NCBI RefSeq assembly: GCF_028532725.1
Contig: NZ_JAQKGU010000010.1
Span: forward strand, 1-64,000
Length of the DNA: 64,000 nt
DNA from: Desulfovibrio sp. Fe33
GTDB taxonomy: Bacteria; Desulfobacterota; Desulfovibrionia; Desulfovibrionales; Desulfovibrionaceae
Direction of reading: 5' to 3'
Shown: positions 17,436-25,609 of the stretch, one piece after another
How the letters are laid out: the number at the start of each line of letters is the position of its first letter
Numbering within the stretch: position 1 is the stretch's first letter
Notes under the pieces: model-generated
What the model was told of the DNA's origin: nothing
What the model saw: the letters and a program-made list of their open reading frames with translations, nothing else
The model's database searches: none
Made by a program: the position numbers and the translations under genes

Positions 17436-18416
17436 CTAGTCGTATATTTCTGGGTTGAGGCAGGTCTCGGGCTTCCGGCCTTCGAGCATGGCGATGAGGT
17501 TGCGGGCGGCCAGCACGGCCATGTCGGCTCGCGCGGAGGCTGTGCCGGAACCTATATGCGGCAGCAGAACCACGTTTTCCAGCTCGGCCATGCCGGGCGT
17601 TAGGGCGGGTTCATTTTCATATACGTCCAGGCCTGCTCCGGCGATCTCCCCGGTTTTCAGGGCGTGGAGCAGGGCCTGCTCGTCGATGACGGGGCCGCGT
17701 CCTGTATTGATGATGCAGGCGGTCCGCTTCATGCGCGCAAAGGCGTCGGACCCGAACAGATGCCGGGTGCCGGGATTGAGCGGGGTATGAAGGGATATGT
17801 AGTCTGACGCCTCCAACAGCTCCTCGAAGGAGACCAGGCGGGCGTTCAGCTCGGATTCCAGTGCTTCGTTCCGCCGGTTGGTTGAACTTGTGTACAGGAT
17901 CGGCATATCGAATCCCCGGCTCATGCGGGCCATGGCCGTGCCGATGCGTCCCGCGCCCACGATGCCCAGGGTCTTGCCGGACACGTCGCCGCCGATGAAT
18001 TGCAGGGGGCCCCAGCCGGGCCAGTCGCCGGAACGCATCGTCCGGTCCGCGGGGATGACCTTGCGGGCCACGGCGAAGAGCAGCGCCCAGGCGCATTCGG
18101 CGGTGGCGTTGGTCAGCACGTCCGGGGTGTTGGATACGGGCATTGACCGCCGGGTGGCTTCGGGCACGTCGATGTTGTCGAAGCCGACGGCGTAGTTGGC
18201 GTATCCCTTGAGTTTGGGAGCCGCGTCGAAAAACTCGGCGTCGATCCTCTCGGTGAGCAGGCCGATGACTCCCTGGCAGTCGGCGATTATTTCAAGCAGT
18301 TCGGTGCGGGACACGGGGGCGTCCACGGGGTTGACTTCCACCTCGGCCACCTGTCGGAGCAGGGCGAGCCCTTCTTCGGGGATTTGGCGGGTGACGTACA
18401 CCTTTGGTCGATCCAT
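17436..18416 (-). CDS. D-2-hydroxyacid dehydrogenase (glyoxylate/hydroxypyruvate reductase type)
   Basis: A 326-residue member of the D-isomer 2-hydroxyacid dehydrogenase family. The nucleotide-binding motif GAGRIGTA (155-162) and the catalytic Arg240 (NTGRGPVID), Glu269 (ENEP) and His287 (LPHIGSG) are all present. The segment after the second strand, TSSTNRR (176-182), carries basic residues as in NADPH-preferring members. Glyoxylate or hydroxypyruvate reduction is the most likely activity, but exact substrate cannot be read from sequence. It is monocistronic, with tRNA-Arg upstream on the same strand. Confidence 0.85.
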   Translation of the reverse strand: MDRPKVYVTRQIPEEGLALLRQVAEVEVNPVDAPVSRTELLEIIADCQGVIGLLTERIDAEFFDAAPKLKGYANYAVGFDNIDVPEATRRSMPVSNTPDVLTNATAECAWALLFAVARKVIPADRTMRSGDWPGWGPLQFIGGDVSGKTLGIVGAGRIGTAMARMSRGFDMPILYTSSTNRRNEALESELNARLVSFEELLEASDYISLHTPLNPGTRHLFGSDAFARMKRTACIINTGRGPVIDEQALLHALKTGEIAGAGLDVYENEPALTPGMAELENVVLLPHIGSGTASARADMAVLAARNLIAMLEGRKPETCLNPEIYD

Positions 18417-18491
18417 TCTTTCCTCCTTGGATGTTCAACCAAAGAATGCGGTCAGGCGTCCAAGGAGTCAATCGCCGATTGGCGCAACTGA

Positions 18492-18526
18492 AAAGTCCCC
18501 TGTAGGTTGACCTACAGGGGGACTTT
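18492..18526 (-). terminator. Terminator of the tRNA-Arg transcript
   Basis: AAAGTCCCCTGTAGG, a TTGA loop, and its complement with one bulge; on the minus strand it ends in a short T-run, eight bases after the tRNA 3' end. Confidence 0.75.
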
Positions 18527-18533
18527 GCTAGCG

Positions 18534-18610
18534 TGGTGCGCCCGGCACGATTCGAACGTGCGATCTTTCGGTTCGTAGCCGAATGCTCTATCCAGCTGAG
18601 CCACGGGCGC
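18534..18610 (-). tRNA. tRNA-Arg (anticodon ACG)
   Basis: A 77-base cloverleaf read on the minus strand: acceptor GCGCCCG/CGGGCGC, D-arm GCTC/GAGC, anticodon stem TTCGG/CCGAA with loop CTACGAA (anticodon ACG, read as ICG after deamination), T-arm GCACG-TTCGAAT-CGTGC, discriminator A and an encoded CCA. It decodes CGN arginine codons. Confidence 0.95.
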
Positions 18611-19088
18611 GCAAACGAGATGCATGTCTATGCGTAACCTCGTCGGACGTCAAGCGCTTTTTTTCAGTTTTTTAAATTTGTCCGAGAAAATCTTCCCGTG
18701 ACTCACGGCGCGGGCTTTCGTCTGTCCCGTCGAGCCGGATGACGGACCGCCGTAAAACCGCGTCATACGGGCGATAATCGAAGATCATGCCCAGGGCCGT
18801 GGGCTAACCAGGCCCGCCGCCAAGTGATTTTGGCAGAATGGGAAAAAATTCCGGCGACTCATTTTCTCCATTGATCGGGTTTGTCCGTGTTCGGGTTGAT
18901 GCTCAAAAAAAGATCATTTTTTTCTTCCCGGAGGGAGAAAATGAGGAGTTTGCCTGCTCTGGACGCGCGCATGGGAGGTCGCGCGGGAGGATGTGGGGAA
19001 CTGTGTTGAACGAGATGTATTTTCCCCTTGCCTATGGCGGTGGGGTGCGGCAACGTTGGTGTGTAAACAACCATACGGGAACAACTTA
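18611..19088. other. Intergenic region upstream of the CysH-like gene
   Basis: About 480 bases. The half nearest the tRNA should contain its promoter. One 83-codon open frame (18838-19089) has a low-complexity translation and no ribosome site, so I do not call it. No integrase or attachment repeat is visible beside the tRNA in this window. A purine-rich stretch lies near 18925-18955. Confidence 0.4.
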
Positions 19089-19766
19089 ATGTCCACTCTC
19101 GAAGAGAAAGTTCTGCATAGCGAAACCCTCCTTGCAGCTCTGGCCGACCGCATAGACCCCGCCCGGGTACGCGTGGCCTGGACCGGAGGCAAGGATTCCA
19201 CCGTTGTCCTGTTTATCTGGAAAACCTTGGTCGAACACGCCGGCAACGGCCCTGTCCGGGCCATCAACCTTGATACCGGCTGCAAGTTCCCCGAAGTGCT
19301 CGCCTTCCGCGACCAACTGGCCGAGGCGTGGGGAGTGGACCTTCATGTAGCCCGTCCCGCCGTTTCCCTGGACGGGTATCCCTTGGCCCGCGATCCGCTC
19401 GTCTGCTGCCGAGAACTCAAGGTGGAGCCCTTGAAAAAGGCGGTGCGCGAAACCGGGACCGATTTCCTTCTGACCGGCATTCGCCGGGATGAGCACCCGG
19501 ATCGCCTGACCAGAAAAGAGATGGAGAAGCGGAGCGACCCGGCTCACACCCTGGTCAACCCGTTGCTCGATTGGACCGAAACCGACGTCTGGGCTTTCCA
19601 CGCCCGCTTCGGCCTGCCGTACTGCGAACTCTACGATCAAGGTTACCGTTCCCTTGGCTGCCGCCCCTGCACCACGCTTCCCGACGTGCAGGGGGGCGAA
19701 CGGTCCGGCCGGGCCGGAGGCAAGGAGGCGGTTCTGTCCGCCCTGACCAATCTCGGATACTTCTGA
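19089..19766 (+). CDS. CysH-like (PAPS/APS reductase fold) protein lacking the catalytic C-terminus
   Basis: A 225-residue adenine-nucleotide alpha-hydrolase-fold protein. The PP-loop is WTGGKDST (31-38). Four Cys arranged as in iron-sulfur APS reductases are present: Cys106-Cys107 in LVCCREL and Cys191/Cys194 in GCRPC, so a [4Fe-4S] cluster is likely. The C-terminal ECGLH tail that carries the catalytic Cys in CysH is missing; the protein ends NLGYF. It therefore probably binds a nucleotide and a cluster without acting as an ordinary thiol-dependent reductase. The ATG at 19089 has only a weak ribosome site; an extension to 18993 is open but its translation looks non-coding. Confidence 0.75.
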   Translation: MSTLEEKVLHSETLLAALADRIDPARVRVAWTGGKDSTVVLFIWKTLVEHAGNGPVRAINLDTGCKFPEVLAFRDQLAEAWGVDLHVARPAVSLDGYPLARDPLVCCRELKVEPLKKAVRETGTDFLLTGIRRDEHPDRLTRKEMEKRSDPAHTLVNPLLDWTETDVWAFHARFGLPYCELYDQGYRSLGCRPCTTLPDVQGGERSGRAGGKEAVLSALTNLGYF

Positions 19767-20094
19767 GCAGTCTTCATAGTCCGGGTGGCGAATCACTCGG
19801 AGGCCATGTCAGGTGGGTATTGTGCTTTTTTTCACTAAATTCCATACTTTTTCGAGACGTGTTTTATCAAAAACGTCAAATTGTGCAAAATCGTGTGTAG
19901 ATACGGTCTGTTGCAGTGTGCCTGAGTATGAGGCAAAAGTTCGGTTCGGGCCTTGACCTGGGTGTCAACTTCACCTAAGGACAAGTGTTTATTAGGCTAA
20001 GGGGTAAGTGCAAACGCACTGGTTTTCGGTTGGAGGTGAACCGGAATCCAGGTGCCTGCTGTACTCGTTCTTCATCTTCTGAAACGAGGTCTTC
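19767..20094. other. Upstream region of the ech operon
   Basis: A 328-base gap, AT-rich in its first half (about 19825-19900) and likely to hold the ech promoter and leader. Visible elements are the palindrome at 19953-19968, a CCTAA/TTAGG inverted repeat near 19974-19996 and a CGGTT/AACCG stem near 20026-20042. No open frame is supported. Confidence 0.5.
19953..19968. promoter_or_regulatory. Candidate CRP/FNR-family (HcpR-like) operator
   Basis: TTGAC-six bases-GTCAA is a perfect five-base inverted repeat, about 126 bases before echA. It fits the TTGACc-N4-gGTCAA consensus I recall for HcpR in Desulfovibrio, except for one inner base. TTGACC is also a fair -35 element with TAAGGA 17 bases on, so a bound regulator could affect RNA polymerase directly. 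Confidence 0.45.
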
Positions 20095-21993
20095 ATGTCA
20101 AATCTGTTAGTGCTTCTCATCCTGCTGCCGATGGCAGCGGCGACGGTCTGTTATTTCGTGCGGTCTTCGTCCGTGCGGAAGCTGACCGTACTCGCCACTG
20201 GGGGCATCCTGACGCTTGCGTCGTTGGGGCTGCTTATGCAGGGGACGTTTGCGCCGATCGAGATCGGCTCATTCCTGGGCATAGGCAGTGATTTCCTGGT
20301 TACCGTCCTGGATTTCGTGCTGCTGGGGCTCATTTTCTTTTATGGTTACAAACACAAAAGCCTGCTCGTCCAGGGCTTCACGTTGGCCCAGACCGCTTTG
20401 CTCGTCTGGTTCGAGGCGGTTATGGTCGGCCACGAGGCGGTGCCCGCATTGATGGGCGACCAACTCGCACTGATCATGGTCCTGGTCGTATCGATCATCG
20501 GCTCCCTCATCTGCGTCTTCGCCATTCCCTATATGAAGGAACACGAAGAGCATCTGGGATTGAAGAAGACCCGCCAGCCGCGGTTCTTCTTTTTCATGCT
20601 GCTGTTCCTGGGCGCCATGAACGGTCTGGTCCTGTCCAACAACATCCTGTGGATGTACTTCTTCTTCGAAGTGACCACCCTGTGCTCCTTCATGCTCATC
20701 GGGCATGACGCCACCGAGATCGCCACGAAGAATTCGATCCGGGCCTTGTGGATGAACGCCTTCGGAGGCCTGGCCTTCGTTGTCGGCATGATGCTGGTCT
20801 ACGCTCATGCCGGTACGCTGAACATCTCCGCGATCCTCGCCCTCGGTCCCTCCGGAGCCATGATGGTCACAGGCGTCGCTTTCCTCTGTCTGGCCGGTTT
20901 CACCAAGGCCGCCCAGGTCCCGTTCCAGTCCTGGCTGCTCGGGGCCATGGTCGCTCCGACCCCGGTTTCCGCGCTCCTGCACTCCTCGACAATGGTCAAG
21001 GCGGGCGTTTTCGTGGTGCTGCGGTTTGCTCCGGTTTATGCCGGAACCTTCTTGTCGACGGGCATCGCCTTGTGCGGCGCGTTCACCTTCCTCAGCTGCG
21101 CAGCTCTCGGCGTGGGGCAGTCCAACGGCAAGAAAATCCTGGCTTACTCCACTGTGGCCAACCTCGGCCTGATAATCTGCTGCGCGGGCATCAACACCCC
21201 GTTGGCGTTGACCGCGGCGATCCTGCTTATCCTCTTCCACGCGATCTCCAAGTCGCTGCTCTTCCTGTGCGTCGGCACCATCGAGCAGGCCATCGGTTCC
21301 CGTGACATCGAGGACATGCGCGGCCTGTACGGCGAGCATCCCCGGACCGCCCTCATCACCATCGCGGGCATCCTTTCCATGATGCTGCCGCCTTTCGGCG
21401 TGCTGCTCGGCAAGTGGATGGCCATCGAGGCTTCCGCCGACAGCAACATCTTCGTGGTGGTCATGCTGGCCCTGGGCTCGGCCCTGATGGTCGTGTACCT
21501 GGCCCGCTGGGCGGGTTCCCTCATGGGCACCCGCGAGCAGGGCGCCCGGCCGGAATCCCAGCCTCTGCTCATCCGCATTCCGCTGATGACCCTGTGCCTG
21601 GGTACCGTGGTCCTCTCCCTGGCCTCTCCGTGGATCTACAACTCCTTGCTGGCTCCCTGGATCGGTTCGGCTCCCTTTACCGTGGGCTTCGGCTCCCTTG
21701 AGTCCGCTCACGGCACCTTTGTGGTGGTGCCTCTGGGCCTGGTTCTCGGTCTTGGCTTGCTGTACGCGGTCAAGGCGGCCTCGGGCTACCGCAGGGTCAA
21801 GATCATGCCGCCCTACGTGAGCGGGGTGAACAGTTCCGCTGACGGCACCTACGTCGGTCCCATGAACGGCGACGTGCCGTTCTCCACCGGCAACCTCTAT
21901 CTGGGCGAGCTGTTCGCTGAACCCAAGCTCACGCCCATCTTCAACGCAATGGCGGTCGCGCTGATCGTCCTCATGCTGGGAGGGGCGCTCTAA
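20095..21993 (+). CDS. echA: Ech hydrogenase subunit A (NuoL/MrpA-type membrane subunit)
   Basis: A 632-residue integral membrane protein of the proton-conducting complex I/Mrp antiporter family, with many membrane segments and the conserved transporter core (for example AAQVPFQSWLLGAMVAPTPV and HSSTMVKAGVF). In Ech hydrogenase it couples ferredoxin-linked hydrogen turnover to ion movement across the cytoplasmic membrane. It is first of six genes in the order echABCDEF; its stop codon overlaps the echB start by one base (TAATG). A GAGGT sits just upstream of the ATG. Confidence 0.92.
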   Translation: MSNLLVLLILLPMAAATVCYFVRSSSVRKLTVLATGGILTLASLGLLMQGTFAPIEIGSFLGIGSDFLVTVLDFVLLGLIFFYGYKHKSLLVQGFTLAQTALLVWFEAVMVGHEAVPALMGDQLALIMVLVVSIIGSLICVFAIPYMKEHEEHLGLKKTRQPRFFFFMLLFLGAMNGLVLSNNILWMYFFFEVTTLCSFMLIGHDATEIATKNSIRALWMNAFGGLAFVVGMMLVYAHAGTLNISAILALGPSGAMMVTGVAFLCLAGFTKAAQVPFQSWLLGAMVAPTPVSALLHSSTMVKAGVFVVLRFAPVYAGTFLSTGIALCGAFTFLSCAALGVGQSNGKKILAYSTVANLGLIICCAGINTPLALTAAILLILFHAISKSLLFLCVGTIEQAIGSRDIEDMRGLYGEHPRTALITIAGILSMMLPPFGVLLGKWMAIEASADSNIFVVVMLALGSALMVVYLARWAGSLMGTREQGARPESQPLLIRIPLMTLCLGTVVLSLASPWIYNSLLAPWIGSAPFTVGFGSLESAHGTFVVVPLGLVLGLGLLYAVKAASGYRRVKIMPPYVSGVNSSADGTYVGPMNGDVPFSTGNLYLGELFAEPKLTPIFNAMAVALIVLMLGGAL

Positions 21994-22841
21994 TGGAAAC
22001 TCTCATTCTCGTCATCATCGGACTTGTTGGCGCTCCGTTGGCGGGCGGCCTGCTCGCCGGTCTGGATCGTCGCGTAACCGCCTGGTTCCAGTCGCGGCAG
22101 GGTCCCCCGATCATGCAGGCCTTCTATGACGTGGCCAAGCTCTTCGGAAAAGAGAAGATGGTCGTCAACCAGTGGCAGATCCTCTGCGCCTGGGTGTACC
22201 TCGTGGCGGCGGCCGCTTCCGTGGCCCTGTTCTTCGCTCAGGGCGACCTGCTGCTCGTCATCTTCGTGCAGGCCATCGGCGCGGTCTTCCTGGTCATGGG
22301 CGCCATGTCCACCAAGTCCCCGTACGCCCAGGTCGGCGCGCAGCGCGAGCTGATTCAGGTCCTGGCCTACGAGCCGATACTGGTCCTGGTCTTCGTGGGC
22401 TTCTACATGGTCACCGGCAGCTTCTCCATCGAGGCCATCTGGGCCCAAGAGACGCCGTTGCTGGCCAAGATGCCGCTGCTGTACCTGGCATTGGGCTACG
22501 CCCTGACCATCAAGCTGCGGAAGTCCCCGTTCGACTTCTCGACTTCCCATCACGGCCATCAGGAACTGGTCAAGGGATTGCTCACCGAGTATTCCGGCCC
22601 CTACCTCGGCCTGATCGAAATCGCCCACTGGTACGAGACCATCCTGGTGCTCGGCCTGTGCGCGCTCTTCTGGCATACCAACGTGGCCTGGATGGCGCTT
22701 CTGCTCGCGGCCACCTACATGCTCGAAATCCTGGTGGACAACACCATGGCCCGTATGACCTGGCGCTGGATGATCAAGCGCGTCTGGCTGCTCGGCATGG
22801 GCATGTCCGTCGTTAACCTCATCTGGCTGTACGCGGGGTAA
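21993..22841 (+). CDS. echB: Ech hydrogenase subunit B (NuoH-like)
   Basis: A 282-residue membrane protein of the NuoH/HyfC family that anchors the hydrogenase module to the membrane arm. Family features are visible: SRQGPPIMQAFYDVAKLF near residues 34-51, and the acidic loop KSPFDFSTSHHGHQELVKG, where complex I has the quinone-site acidic residues. About eight membrane segments are expected. Its start overlaps the echA stop, and echC follows after three bases. Confidence 0.92.
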   Translation: METLILVIIGLVGAPLAGGLLAGLDRRVTAWFQSRQGPPIMQAFYDVAKLFGKEKMVVNQWQILCAWVYLVAAAASVALFFAQGDLLLVIFVQAIGAVFLVMGAMSTKSPYAQVGAQRELIQVLAYEPILVLVFVGFYMVTGSFSIEAIWAQETPLLAKMPLLYLALGYALTIKLRKSPFDFSTSHHGHQELVKGLLTEYSGPYLGLIEIAHWYETILVLGLCALFWHTNVAWMALLLAATYMLEILVDNTMARMTWRWMIKRVWLLGMGMSVVNLIWLYAG

Positions 22842-22844
22842 ATC

Positions 22845-23288
22845 ATGTTCGGATCATTCATAAAGAAATCTCGCGCCAAATCGCCGTGGATCATGCACTT
22901 CGACTGCGGTAGCTGCAACGGCTGCGATATCGAGGTCCTGGCCTGCCTGACCCCCCTCTATGACGTGGAGCGGTTCGGCGTCGTCAACGTCGGCAACCCC
23001 AAGCACGCTGACGTGCTTCTGGTCACTGGCACGGTCAACCACCGGAACAAGAAGGTGCTCAAGAACATCTACGATCAGATGCCCGAGCCCAAGGCCGTCA
23101 TCGCCATCGGCGCGTGCGGCAACACCGGCGGTATTTTCCGCGAAGCCTACAATGTCGTGGGCGGCGTGGACAAGGTCATCCCCGTGGACGTCTACGTTCC
23201 CGGCTGTCCGGCCAAGCCCGAGGCCATCATCGACGGCGTCGTGGCGGGACTCGCCAAGTTCGCCCAGAAAGTCGAAGAAGCCAAGTAG
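22845..23288 (+). CDS. echC: Ech hydrogenase small subunit C
   Basis: A 147-residue subunit of the NuoB/small [NiFe]-hydrogenase type carrying the proximal [4Fe-4S] cluster. The four-Cys pattern is present: DCGSCNGCDIE, GACGNTGG and VPGCPAKPE. It hands electrons between the EchE active site and the EchF ferredoxin clusters. Length is typical of Ech small subunits, which lack the extra C-terminal cluster domain of standard hydrogenases. Confidence 0.93.
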   Translation: MFGSFIKKSRAKSPWIMHFDCGSCNGCDIEVLACLTPLYDVERFGVVNVGNPKHADVLLVTGTVNHRNKKVLKNIYDQMPEPKAVIAIGACGNTGGIFREAYNVVGGVDKVIPVDVYVPGCPAKPEAIIDGVVAGLAKFAQKVEEAK

Positions 23289-23306
23289 CTTCACGCGAGG
23301 TATTCA

Positions 23307-23672
23307 ATGCAAGGTAAAGTTATAGATGTGACCGTCGACACCCTTGTTGGCGAAGTCATGAATATGAAGAACGACGGGCAGAGGCTTGTCACGTACTCCA
23401 CCTATCAGGAAGGAGACAAGATCGGCATCCTCTACCACTTCGACAAGAACCTGGAGATCACCCACCTGCGGCTGCTGGCCGATATGGACAAGCCCATCCC
23501 GAGCGTGTCCGGCGTCTATTTCGCCGCCCTCCTGGTGGAAAACGAAATCCGCGACCAGTGGGACGTCAAGTTCGACGGCCTGGTTCTCGACTTCAACCGC
23601 ACGCTCTATCTCGACCCCGAGGTCACCCAGGTTCCCCTGGTGTCCAACGTCAAGATCGAGCCCAAGAAATAG
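23307..23672 (+). CDS. echD: Ech hydrogenase subunit D (NuoC-like)
   Basis: A 121-residue soluble subunit related to NuoC (30 kDa subunit of complex I), recognised by the pattern GILYHFDKNLEITHLRLLAD and by its place between the small and large hydrogenase subunits. No cofactor ligands are expected; it is structural. A GAGGT ribosome site precedes the ATG. Sequence conservation in this subunit is low, so context weighs heavily. Confidence 0.88.
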   Translation: MQGKVIDVTVDTLVGEVMNMKNDGQRLVTYSTYQEGDKIGILYHFDKNLEITHLRLLADMDKPIPSVSGVYFAALLVENEIRDQWDVKFDGLVLDFNRTLYLDPEVTQVPLVSNVKIEPKK

Positions 23673-23681
23673 GGGGCTGAA

Positions 23682-24761
23682 ATGGCAACCACCGTTATAC
23701 CCTTCGGCCCGCAGCATCCCGTCCTGCCCGAGCCGGTTCACTTGACCCTCAAGGTCGAGGACGAGATCGTCAAGGAGGCCATCCCGGCGCTGGGCTATGT
23801 CCATCGCGGCCTGGAAAAACTGGCCGACATCCGCGACTACCATCAGATGATTAACGTCTGCGAACGCGTTTGCGGCATCTGCTCCATGATTCACGCCGTC
23901 TGCTACTCGCAGAGCGTCGAGGAACTCATGGGCGTGGAGGTCCCGGACCGCGCCAAAATGCTGCGCATCATCTGGTCCGAGCTTCATCGCTGCCACTCCC
24001 ATCTGCTCTGGCTGGGCCTGTTCGCCGACGCCTTCGGCTTCGAGTCCCTGTTCATGCAGTTCTGGCGTGTGCGCGAGCGCATCATGGACATCAACGAGGC
24101 GACCACCGGCAGCCGCGTCATCGTTTCGGTCAACGTCATCGGCGGCGTCCGCGCCGACCTCAGCCCCGAGCAGATCCGCTGGATTCTGTCCGAGATCGAG
24201 ATCGTCGAGAAGGAAGTCCGCGCGATGCAGGACACCATCATGAACGACTACACGGTCAAGTCCCGTACCGTGGGCATCGGCGTGATGACCAAGGCCCAGG
24301 CCTGGGAACTCGGCGCCGCAGGGCCGACCCTGCGCGGCTCCGGCGTGGCGTCCGACATGCGCATGACCGGCTACGGCGCGTACGGCGAGCTGGACTTCGA
24401 ACCCGTGGTCGAGGCCGCGGGCGACTGCTGGGCGCGTTCCACGGTCCGCTTCCGCGAAGTGCTCCAGTCCATTGATCTGGTCCGGCAGGCCATCGCCAAG
24501 CTGCCCGAGGGCGAGCTTGCCGCCAAGGTCAAGGGCAACCCGCCCGAGGGAGAGATATTCTCCCGTGTCGAACAGCCGCGCGGAGAGTGCGTCTACTACA
24601 TCCGAGGCAACGGCACCAAGCATCTGGACCGGCTGCGCATCCGCACCCCCACGTTCGCCAACATCCCGCCGCTTCTGGCCATGCTGCCGGGCTGCGAGCT
24701 GGCCGACGTGCCGGTCATCGTGCTGTCCATCGACCCGTGCATCAGCTGCACCGAACGCTAG
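23682..24761 (+). CDS. echE: Ech hydrogenase large subunit E
   Basis: A 359-residue [NiFe]-hydrogenase large subunit related to NuoD. Both nickel-ligand pairs are intact: Cys64 and Cys67 in ERVCGICSM, and Cys353 and Cys356 in DPCISCTER at the C-terminus. It should therefore carry a working NiFe centre, unlike complex I NuoD. The protein ends three residues after the last Cys, so there is no C-terminal extension for a maturation protease to remove. No hyp maturation genes are in this window. Confidence 0.94.
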   Translation: MATTVIPFGPQHPVLPEPVHLTLKVEDEIVKEAIPALGYVHRGLEKLADIRDYHQMINVCERVCGICSMIHAVCYSQSVEELMGVEVPDRAKMLRIIWSELHRCHSHLLWLGLFADAFGFESLFMQFWRVRERIMDINEATTGSRVIVSVNVIGGVRADLSPEQIRWILSEIEIVEKEVRAMQDTIMNDYTVKSRTVGIGVMTKAQAWELGAAGPTLRGSGVASDMRMTGYGAYGELDFEPVVEAAGDCWARSTVRFREVLQSIDLVRQAIAKLPEGELAAKVKGNPPEGEIFSRVEQPRGECVYYIRGNGTKHLDRLRIRTPTFANIPPLLAMLPGCELADVPVIVLSIDPCISCTER

Positions 24762-24769
24762 GAGGTCGT

Positions 24770-25294
24770 ATGCTGTTTACACCCACAGTCATCAGGAACC
24801 TGCTGAAAAAGCCCGTCACCCGGAAGTATCCCTTCGAGGTGCGCGCTCCGTTCCCCAAGTATAGGGGAGAGCTGGTTATCGACATCAACAAGTGCATCCT
24901 CTGCGGCCTGTGTTCGCGCAAGTGCCCCAGCCAGTGCATCGTCGTGGACAAGGCGTCCGGCACCTGGCAGTGCGATCCCCATGCCTGCGTCTACTGCGGC
25001 CTGTGCAGGGACAACTGCCCGACCAAGTGCCTGTCCATGAAGGACACGCACCGCAAGCCGGTCACCGAGAAGATCACCTGGATCGAGCACGGGAATCCGC
25101 CCAAGCCCAAAAAGATGACCGTCGCTTCCAAGGCCGAGCCTGAAGCCAAGGTCGAAACCGAGCCCGAAGCCAAGGTCGAAACGAAGGTTGAAGCCATGCC
25201 TGAAACCAAGGCGGAAGCTACGCCGGAAGTGAAGGCCGAAGCCAAGCCTGAAACGAAACAGGCCGGCAAGAAGGGCAAAAAAAGCGGCAAATAG
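24770..25294 (+). CDS. echF: Ech hydrogenase ferredoxin-like subunit F with repetitive acidic/basic tail
   Basis: A 174-residue NuoI-type subunit with two [4Fe-4S] motifs, CxxCxxCxxxC at 42/45/48/52 and 73/76/79/83, linking EchC to cytoplasmic ferredoxin. After residue about 112 it carries a 60-residue tail of imperfect Glu-Pro-Glu-Ala-Lys-Val repeats ending KKGKKSGK. Ech ferredoxin subunits I know of end soon after the second cluster, so this tail is unusual. GGAGG lies four bases before the chosen ATG; a longer upstream frame overlaps echE and was rejected. A terminator follows. Confidence 0.92.
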   Translation: MLFTPTVIRNLLKKPVTRKYPFEVRAPFPKYRGELVIDINKCILCGLCSRKCPSQCIVVDKASGTWQCDPHACVYCGLCRDNCPTKCLSMKDTHRKPVTEKITWIEHGNPPKPKKMTVASKAEPEAKVETEPEAKVETKVEAMPETKAEATPEVKAEAKPETKQAGKKGKKSGK

Positions 25295-25315
25295 CCGTTT
25301 CCCAATGCAATGAGC

Positions 25316-25348
25316 AAAGCCCCCGCGCGCGAGTGCGGGGGCTTTTTT
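25316..25348 (+). terminator. Terminator of the ech operon
   Basis: AAAGCCCCCGC and GCGGGGGCTTTTTT form a strong stem with a T-tract, 22 bases after echF. Confidence 0.9.
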
Positions 25349-25349
25349 A

Positions 25350-25604
25350 TGCCTCCGGCGGCCGGGGGAAGAGGAAGGAAAAACCTTTCGGTGAAAGGTT
25401 CTTTCCTTCCTCTTCCCCCGGACCCCCATCTCCATCCTTTTCCAAAGCTTTTTAGTGCGCTTTGCGGGATGAACAAAAAAATACGTGAAACGTTGAAAGG
25501 TAGGGAGAGGTAGGTAATCGAGCGAAGCGAGCGACAAGAAGTTTTGAAGGGGAGTCCAGAGGGGAAAACTTTTTCAAAAGTTTCCCCTCTGGCCGCCGGA
25601 GGCA
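25350..25604. repeat. Dispersed intergenic repeat, copy 1 (255 bp)
   Basis: The element is bounded by the 14-base inverted repeat TGCCTCCGGCGGCC / GGCCGCCGGAGGCA. Inside are a long hairpin (GGGGGAAGAGGAAGGAAA and complement, with an inner ACCTTTC/GAAAGGT stem) and a second one (CAGAGGGGAAAACTTTT...GTTTCCCCTCTG). The middle holds ATCGAGCGAAGCGAGCGAC. It lies directly after the ech terminator and ends five bases before the fmdE-like stop codon. It encodes nothing convincing; short open frames recur only because the DNA repeats. Confidence 0.85.
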
Positions 25605-25609
25605 TTCCT

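Noticed and set aside
18534-18610. tRNA-Arg as an integration site of a genomic island
   Set aside because: No integrase gene, no duplicated tRNA 3' end and no compositional break are visible in the flanks.
18838-19089. 83-codon open frame upstream of the CysH-like gene
   Set aside because: No ribosome site, low-complexity translation, and it overlaps the frame leading into the next gene.
20269-21711. 480-codon minus-strand open frame inside echA
   Set aside because: The translation is Gln/Asp/His-rich, typical of the reverse of a membrane protein gene; echA is unmistakable.
20095-25294. The six-gene hydrogenase as a complex I (nuo) fragment or CO-linked coo hydrogenase
   Set aside because: The large subunit keeps all four nickel-ligand Cys, excluding complex I, and the six-gene order without a cooM-type large antiporter, cooF or hypA fits ech better.
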